Shown here: in pieces, positions 42,019 to 48,878 of the stretch | How positions within the stretch are numbered: position 1 is the first letter of the stretch | How the letters are laid out: every line of letters starts with the position of its first letter | Assembly (NCBI GenBank): GCA_947629745.1 | Contig: CANREZ010000007.1 | Location: forward strand, 1 to 48,878 | Reading direction: 5' to 3' | Origin: an uncultured Clostridia bacterium | Lineage (GTDB): Bacteria > Bacillota > Clostridia > Christensenellales > UBA1242 | Length of the DNA: 48,878 nt | Made by a program: the position numbers and the translations under genes | Notes under the pieces: generated by a model | Database searches by the model: none | The model's input: only the letters and a program-made list of their open reading frames with translations | Told to the model about the DNA's origin: nothing

Positions 42019-42033
42019 CCTACCTGAGGCGCC
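42019..42033 (+). repeat. 15-bp duplicate of the tRNA-Asn 3' end
   Basis: CCTACCTGAGGCGCC, identical to 41839-41853 in tRNA-Asn, 180 bases downstream. Such a copy is what site-specific integration at a tRNA 3' end, or loss of a duplicated tRNA, would leave. No integrase gene lies in between. Confidence 0.7.
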
Positions 42034-42109
42034 TCGTCAGAGCTCGAGTTCCTTTGGAGGGTTTATGCTATACGCAAAAATCCCTCGTTTCTACTCGGCT
42101 CTTCCTCTT

Positions 42110-42143
42110 CCCACAAAAGGCCGCCTTCGGCTATTTTTGTGGG
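42110..42143. repeat. long hairpin in the tRNA-Asn downstream patch
   Basis: CCCACAAAA (from 42110) pairs with TTTTTGTGGG (to 42143), with an inner GCCG/CGGC stem. Another weak stem (GAGGGTTT with AAATCCCTC, 42057-42086) lies just before. The whole 41893-42340 stretch has no gene. Confidence 0.7.
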
Positions 42144-42220
42144 AACCCTAATTTTTATTGTCTATAACTATTATAGTCTTAATATTAGTAGTCTTTTATG
42201 TTTGTACTTTTAGCACATTC

Positions 42221-42258
42221 ACTAGGATTCGAACCATCGGTTCGCTCCTGTCGGAGAA
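42221..42258 (-). repeat. T-arm-like double hairpin, copy 2
   Basis: Minus strand CTCCGACAGGAGCGAACC, then GAT and GGTTCGAATCC. It shares CTCCGACAGGAGCGAACC and GGTTCGAATCC with copy 1 at 41909, with different loop bases. Confidence 0.65.
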
Positions 42259-42340
42259 GTGATTTAATTATCCATATTTTATCTATTATTCTAATAGATA
42301 AAAATTTTGAAAATTTAGGCAAAAATTTTCGAAAACCATC

Positions 42341-42368
42341 TTGACAAATTCCGTATTTATTATATACT
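42341..42368 (+). promoter_or_regulatory. promoter of the small charged protein gene
   Basis: TTGACA (42341-42346), 16-base spacer, TATACT (42363-42368). Confidence 0.8.
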
Positions 42369-42404
42369 ATTAATGCATTAAGAAAATTGCATTAGGGAGA
42401 AGAT

Positions 42405-42749
42405 ATGAGAACTTTAAAAGAAATTAATAATGACTTAGGTGGCACACACAATGACCGCGCAAATGCTAGACAAAGTGAAGCATTACAGACAGGACAGAAT
42501 AAGAGATTGGTAAAAGATAGGAGAGCTGCAAAGAGTAAAAGAACTAGAGAAGATAAGAAGAAATTCTTTGAAAATCAGACAGCAAAGGCTGCAGATAAGA
42601 GAAAATCTCGTGCTATGAAAGACTTAAAGAATGAGATAAATCAACAAGCACTAAGGATGGGTATAAGCCCAAAACAACTACTAGAAATGCTTGCTCAAGA
42701 AGAATATGAGAACAATCTAGACGAAGACGAAGAAGAAGATGGTGAATAG
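42405..42749 (+). CDS. small highly charged protein, unrecognised
   Basis: 114 residues. Residues 1-75 are Lys/Arg/Asn-rich and helical in character (KDRRAAKSKRTREDKKKFF, KAADKRKSRAMKD). Then comes QQALRMGISPKQLLEMLAQE, which looks like a short ordered helical hairpin, and a run of acidic residues ends it (DEDEEEDGE). No signal or membrane segment. The basic body and acidic tail suggest nucleic-acid or ribosome association, but I recognise no family. GGGAGAAG before ATG, good promoter, own terminator: an independently and probably strongly expressed gene. Confidence 0.75.
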   Translation: MRTLKEINNDLGGTHNDRANARQSEALQTGQNKRLVKDRRAAKSKRTREDKKKFFENQTAKAADKRKSRAMKDLKNEINQQALRMGISPKQLLEMLAQEEYENNLDEDEEEDGE

Positions 42750-42764
42750 TAAGCTTTAGAAAGT

Positions 42765-42797
42765 AAAATAAGGACAAATTATTGTCCTTATTTTTTT
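42765..42797 (+). terminator. intrinsic terminator after the small charged protein gene
   Basis: AAAATAAGGACAA/TTGTCCTTATTTT stem, 4-base loop, TTTT tail. Confidence 0.9.
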
Positions 42798-42829
42798 GTC
42801 TAAAAAATGTAGTAATAAAGGTTACTTTT

Positions 42830-42993
42830 GCTTAGCAATATAATTTAACATACATATATTTGCGTGAGTCGATGCTCATCCTGAACTTTTGCCTGACTTA
42901 ATAGTGTAATTAAACATACATATAATTCCAAAAATTAAGAATATGGTAAGTAAGAATTAGCAACACTACTAAATTTACATATATATATTTGCA
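42830..42993. repeat. three imperfect repeats of about 63 bp
   Basis: ACATACATATA-type words at about 42849, 42914 and 42976, each preceded by related TTAGCAATATAATTT, TTAATAGTGTAATTA or TTAGCAACACTACTAAATTT sequence. No gene lies in 42798-42992. Confidence 0.5.
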
Positions 42994-43030
42994 CAAAAAA
43001 AATAAGACCGAGATATTAGTCTCGGTCTTA
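42993..43030 (-). terminator. intrinsic terminator of the 23S-5S transcript
   Basis: TAAGACCGAGA/TCTCGGTCTTA stem with 6-base loop followed by TTTTTTTT on the minus strand, just past 5S. Confidence 0.93.
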
Positions 43031-43039
43031 CTTGGAAGA

Positions 43040-43153
43040 CTGGCAATGCCCTATTTTCCCAGCTCGCTGCCAAGCAAGTATCTTCGGCACTCGAGGGCTT
43101 AACTGCTGTGTTCGGTATGTGTACAGGTGTTCCCCCTCCGCTATTATCACCAG
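43040..43153 (-). rRNA. 5S rRNA
   Basis: About 114 bases on the minus strand. The ends CTGGTGAT and ATTGCCAG pair. The conserved ACACCTGTACACATACCGAACAC region (in pieces ACACCTG and CCGAACAC) and GAGTGCCGAAGATACTTG are present. 92 bases downstream of 23S. Confidence 0.95.
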
Positions 43154-43245
43154 TCATGGCTGAATGCACTCTAGTACACTCACAACTACATAAATATTTC
43201 TTTCTATCTTTTACTAGATCTCCCTAGTTATATACTTCCTTATGA

Positions 43246-46182
<2,937 letters not shown>

Positions 46183-46414
46183 GTATATATTATCTTTTCA
46201 TCGATGCCTAGATTTATCTACTAAACGATTTTGAACTCTTATTTACTCATGCAAAATTGCATTCGTGAATTGAATATCTAACGTATTACTCGTAAATCTT
46301 TACTTAAATAAAATTTACTTTGTGTTCTCGTATTTATTCTTGAGTTAATAAAATATTTATGCAGTTGTCAATGTACTAGCATGACACAGAAAATATTCCG
46401 TGACACGCATTGTT

Positions 46415-46443
46415 AGTATATATTATTGGGTGGGGTATGTCAA
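46415..46443 (-). promoter_or_regulatory. strong sigma-A promoter of the 23S-5S unit
   Basis: TTGACA (46438-46443), 17-base spacer, TATACT (46415-46420) on the minus strand. The predicted leader is about 225 bases before 23S and contains no 16S or tRNA sequence. Confidence 0.88.
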
Positions 46444-46596
46444 CCCTTTTTTAACAAAATTTTATACTTTTTACACACTTTTTTCCCTATTCCTACCCCA
46501 CCCTCCCGGGTGTGTCTTAATTATGGTGGATGTATAGTGATAATATGAAGTAATATGTTACTATGGTTAATAATTATAAGGTACAATTATATAATA

Positions 46597-46696
46597 TTAG
46601 AGGGCTTAAAGTTGGTACATAAGATTAGCACAATAGCTTGCTCAATCCCCTCAGTCTGCACATTCGTGCAGACAGCTCCCCCTACTACGGGGCGCC
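46597..46696 (+). repeat. double-hairpin repeat, copy R4
   Basis: Core 46640-46696: GCTCAATCCCCTCAG, then a perfect inner hairpin GTCTGCAC-ATTC-GTGCAGAC, then the same AGCTCCCCC-TACTA-CGGGGCGCC end as copies R1-R3. The arm (46597-46639, with TTAGAGGGCTTAAAGTTGG) resembles the arms of R1 and R3. Confidence 0.85.
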
Positions 46697-46830
46697 TTAT
46701 ATTGAAGTAAATTAATTAACTTGTGGGCGCCATATGAGGAAAATATATGAGATAATTAAATTACCTTAAGTACGCCTTATGTGGAAGATATTAAGTAAGA
46801 TAATTTTATTAACTTGTGTGGGCCTAACAG
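46697..46830 (+). repeat. imperfect repeats of about 45-60 bp next to R4
   Basis: The words GCGCCTTAT, GCGCCATATGAGG and CGCCTTATGTGG begin three related stretches containing TTAATTAACTTGTG, GATAATTAAATTA and GATAATTTTATTAACTTGTG. The flank of R3 (1634-1675) also continues TTATGAGG...GAACTTGTAG, so these are probably parts of the same repeat family. No gene is seen in 46444-47065; 46840-47035 is AT-rich with several ATATATATC words. Confidence 0.5.
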
Positions 46831-47065
46831 GGTTAAAAAAATATGATAGCGATTGCTACCATATTTAATAAGGATATTATATATAGATTAAACTATTATA
46901 TATAGTTATATAGAATGTATCATATATACGTTTTGTAACTCGTTCAATATATATTAACTACAACGAAATAGTGCCATCAAAATATATATCAATTTTATAT
47001 CATCAAATATATATCAATTTAATTATATTAAGCCGTGCATCAAGTAGTTAATAATCACAATTTCT

Positions 47066-47629
47066 CTAGTCGGATATTTCGCGCTCAGGCTCAAGTACCC
47101 AGACACTATGATGATCCGAATGGTCACACGCGTGGAGCACTTCAGTCACGAGTTTTCTCATCTCGTGTAGATTCACTGTGCCATCTTTATTGTAAACATC
47201 AAGGATTACAGATTTTCCTGTAATGCGATCATACACATCACCTGGTCTTCCTGGAACTCTTTTCTTTGGGGATACAGACTTTGGCGCCCTTAAATTTAGC
47301 ACCAAATCAAAACCATTTAGAAGGTCAACAAATTTCTCATAATTGTATGAGTCAACCATATTGTCGCTGATATAATAAATGTAACTCGTCGATATCATAT
47401 CGCTAGATAGCACATCATCGACATACTGATATCTATTATAAGCTCGGCACTCGTCAATCTCGTCATCGCTAACGTCGTCGATTGGATAATAATCATCGGC
47501 TTTCCTAGTATTCAAGTCAACAATGGAGAAGCCTGTCCTCTCGCTTAACTTTTTTGCAAAAATATACTTTGCAGCTTGGTCTTCCCCAACCAAAATGATT
47601 GTAACTGGTCGCACACTATCTATTTTCAT
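47066..47629 (-). CDS. unrecognised protein with degenerate P-loop-like N-terminus
   Basis: 187 residues. The first 45 (VTIILVGEDQAAKYIFAKKL, then SIVDLNT) have the strand-loop-helix-strand shape of P-loop kinases, but the GxxGxGKS/T motif reads GEDQAAKYI, so phosphate binding is doubtful. The middle is Asp/Tyr-rich (RYQYVDDVLSSDMIS, YIYYISDN), then KFVDLLNGFDLVLNLRAP and a basic KKRVPGRPGDVYDRITGKS loop. A C-terminal helix has two His-Asp pairs (HACDHSDHHS). AGAGGTGA precedes ATG. Third gene of a minus-strand run (48605 to 47066). No family recognised. Confidence 0.65.
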   Translation of the reverse strand: MKIDSVRPVTIILVGEDQAAKYIFAKKLSERTGFSIVDLNTRKADDYYPIDDVSDDEIDECRAYNRYQYVDDVLSSDMISTSYIYYISDNMVDSYNYEKFVDLLNGFDLVLNLRAPKSVSPKKRVPGRPGDVYDRITGKSVILDVYNKDGTVNLHEMRKLVTEVLHACDHSDHHSVWVLEPEREISD

Positions 47630-47679
47630 AATTCACCTCTCTTGCCAATAAGTATTATATTATTGTCAAAAATAAACTA

Positions 47680-48279
47680 TTATCTCTCATAACCCATGGT
47701 ATTTAATATATTCGTTTCCGCATTCACAAAATCAGATACATAGTCTAGACACTTGTCTAAATGTCTGAATACTAATGAACTACAATCCACATAAGTCAAG
47801 TCATAAGTATTAATCTCGTAATCCCCTACGACTGTCCTTTTCCTCTTTTCGCTATCCATTGCAAGTTTTGCTAGCAATAATTCGGCTCTTGCAGATGTCG
47901 TTTCTATATCATCATTATGTTCTTCTATATTTGCTATATGTTTATCGTGGATTAACTTTGACGCATAAAGTCCACTGAAAGTACCAATTATTGCCAAAAT
48001 AAATTCGGCTGGCTGCTTCATATCAAACATCAATAATACATTTAGTAATGCAAACAGGAATAACATTCCACAGCATGGTCCAGCTAAAAATCTATTGTAT
48101 AAGCTAAGTTTCTTGAAATGCTGATCATAATCTTTTTTACCCAAGTACAGATGCTCAAAAATATCATTTGGCTGGCGGTCAATCATAAGGAGTAGATCTC
48201 TTGGGATGTCCTCTAGGAATCTGCGATCAATCGTCTTGCCGTCTCTTATATGCTTTTCAGAAATTATTTTGTCTATCAA
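47680..48279 (-). CDS. unrecognised membrane protein with two helices
   Basis: 199 residues. An N-terminal cytoplasmic part of about 65 residues (RFLEDIPRDLLLMIDRQPND), two closely spaced membrane helices (about 66-105, GPCCGMLFLFALLNVLLMFD and FILAIIGTFSGLYASKLI), and a long C-terminal cytoplasmic domain (ETTSARAELLLAKLAMDSEK, coiled-coil-like). The TTG start overlaps the TGA stop of the upstream gene (CATTGATAG), suggesting coupled translation; no ATG start is better placed. No family recognised. Confidence 0.6.
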   Translation of the reverse strand: MIDKIISEKHIRDGKTIDRRFLEDIPRDLLLMIDRQPNDIFEHLYLGKKDYDQHFKKLSLYNRFLAGPCCGMLFLFALLNVLLMFDMKQPAEFILAIIGTFSGLYASKLIHDKHIANIEEHNDDIETTSARAELLLAKLAMDSEKRKRTVVGDYEINTYDLTYVDCSSLVFRHLDKCLDYVSDFVNAETNILNTMGYER

Positions 48280-48605
48280 TGTCTCATCAGGAATGAAATC
48301 GCCATATATATATCCACTACCTCACTTCCATCCATGAGTGATGGCAAATAATAACCATTGACATAAATGTCGTTATCCTTAGCGCGAATGACATCTACTC
48401 CCCATACGAGATACATGGAATCAGCGTCCCAGAAAACTTCGTAAACACCATTATTTAACATTTCATTATGGCCTTCCAGAAATTCTGCTGGCACGAATTG
48501 ATCGTTAATCAATAGTCCTTGTTGCAAGATTTCAATAGTGTAATTCCCCGCTTGTATGGTATCACTGCCCTCTTCGTATGCTTCATCATTTCCAAATTCG
48601 TCCAC
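48276..48605 (-). CDS. unrecognised small acidic beta-rich protein
   Basis: 109 residues from GTG 48605, chosen because AAAGGAG lies seven bases upstream; a TTG at 48641 sits within a TATAAT-like -10 (near 48643) and is rejected. Acidic, with a short-strand pattern (NYTIEILQQGLLINDQFVPA, VYEVFWDADSMYLVWGVD, DIYVNGYYLPSLMDG), then a hydrophobic ending. No signal or membrane segment. First gene of the three-gene unit. No family recognised. Confidence 0.6.
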   Translation of the reverse strand: MDEFGNDEAYEEGSDTIQAGNYTIEILQQGLLINDQFVPAEFLEGHNEMLNNGVYEVFWDADSMYLVWGVDVIRAKDNDIYVNGYYLPSLMDGSEVVDIYMAISFLMRH

Positions 48606-48742
48606 GGCAATACTCCTTTGCAAAAATCTTTTCTTAATCAATTATAACAGAAAAATACCCACTTGAAAATACCCATTTCAAAAAAAGTTAAGATATTTCA
48701 ACCAAATAAGTTTCATCGTAGTTGTGGGCAGCCTATTGAGGA

Positions 48743-48766
48743 TAAAAAAGACCCTCATATGAGGAT
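48743..48766 (-). terminator. intrinsic terminator upstream of the three-gene unit
   Basis: GATCCTC/GAGGGTC stem (one G-U pair), ATAT loop, then TTTTTT on the minus strand. It would end a minus-strand transcript entering from beyond the window. Confidence 0.75.
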
Positions 48767-48783
48767 CTAAGTGTGTAAATGGC

Positions 48784-48818
48784 ATAAAAAAAGTACCGTA
48801 TACGAAGGCGGTACTTTT
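48784..48818 (-). terminator. second intrinsic terminator at the window edge
   Basis: AAAAGTACCG (48789-48798) pairs with CGGTACTTTT (48809-48818), and further T residues follow on the minus strand. Together with the previous hairpin it forms a tandem stop for a gene outside the window. Confidence 0.8.
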
Positions 48819-48878
48819 CCTATCTTAATTGCAATTATATTGAATGACAGACTAATTTACCTATTCTATCTTACTGTA

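Noticed and set aside
41893-42020. A second tRNA gene on the minus strand downstream of tRNA-Asn
   Set aside because: A T-arm-like string is present, but I could not find matching acceptor, D and anticodon arms.
42830-42993. Possible CRISPR array
   Set aside because: Only three degenerate copies, AT-rich, no constant repeat and spacer structure, no cas genes anywhere in the window.

Overview
The window looks like a chromosomal segment of an AT-rich, low-GC Gram-positive bacterium, most likely a Clostridia lineage (possibly an uncultured gut one). The signs are the ctsR-mcsA-mcsB-clpC operon with a clear CtsR operator, a rpiB gene next to a YwlE-type phosphatase gene, SpoVB/MurJ, DUF421 and DUF4363 genes, a long-form HPF, sigma-A promoters of the TTGACA-17-TATAAT type, AGGAGG ribosome binding sites, and compact T-tailed terminators. 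I name no species.

Layout. Bases 1-1645 hold no housekeeping gene. They contain a DUF559 endonuclease-like gene inside a family of double-hairpin repeats, one more copy of which lies at 46640. Bases 1755-9469 (minus strand) carry a PucR-type HTH gene overlapping a degenerate ABC ATPase gene, then hpf, clpC, mcsB, mcsA and ctsR (the protein-arginine-phosphorylation quality-control operon), and an amidohydrolase-like gene with a 19-codon hydrophobic mini-gene behind it. Bases 9570-18967 carry lysS, a lytic transglycosylase, polA, tRNA-Leu(CAA), a candidate small RNA, cysS, a membrane protein and a degenerate Ppx/GppA protein. Bases 19111-27263 carry two half-size TauE/SafE genes, a 1250-residue surface protein with a long cytoplasmic coiled coil, a LysM protein, a MurJ/SpoVB-type flippase and a DUF421-DUF4363 pair. 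Bases 27578-33195 carry uvrA-uvrB and two tandem winged-helix/membrane paralogues. Bases 33533-41681 carry an Ig-like surface protein, a tiny Cys-rich hydrophobic protein, hflX, a lipoprotein, rpiB with a YwlE-like gene, and an orphan gene. From 41780 come tRNA-Asn(GTT), a hairpin-rich non-coding patch, a small charged protein, 5S and 23S rRNA (minus strand) without a 16S gene, and three unrecognised minus-strand genes.

How the genes work together. McsA, McsB and ClpC form the arginine-phosphorylation marking and degradation system under CtsR control. All key motifs are visible in McsB, and the two TEHLL sites of the ClpC N-domain are present. The only YwlE-like phosphatase here has Ser in place of the catalytic Cys, so the eraser appears inactive. 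Loss of catalytic residues recurs in the window: the ABC ATPase, the amidohydrolase, the Ppx/GppA protein, the PolA exonuclease domain and a P-loop-like protein are all degenerate. A second theme is that several genes have a -10-like hexamer five (once six) bases before ATG and no ribosome binding site, which suggests leaderless mRNAs.

Limits: everything was read by eye. Family calls rest on recognised motifs, and promoter and terminator calls on sequence pattern only.
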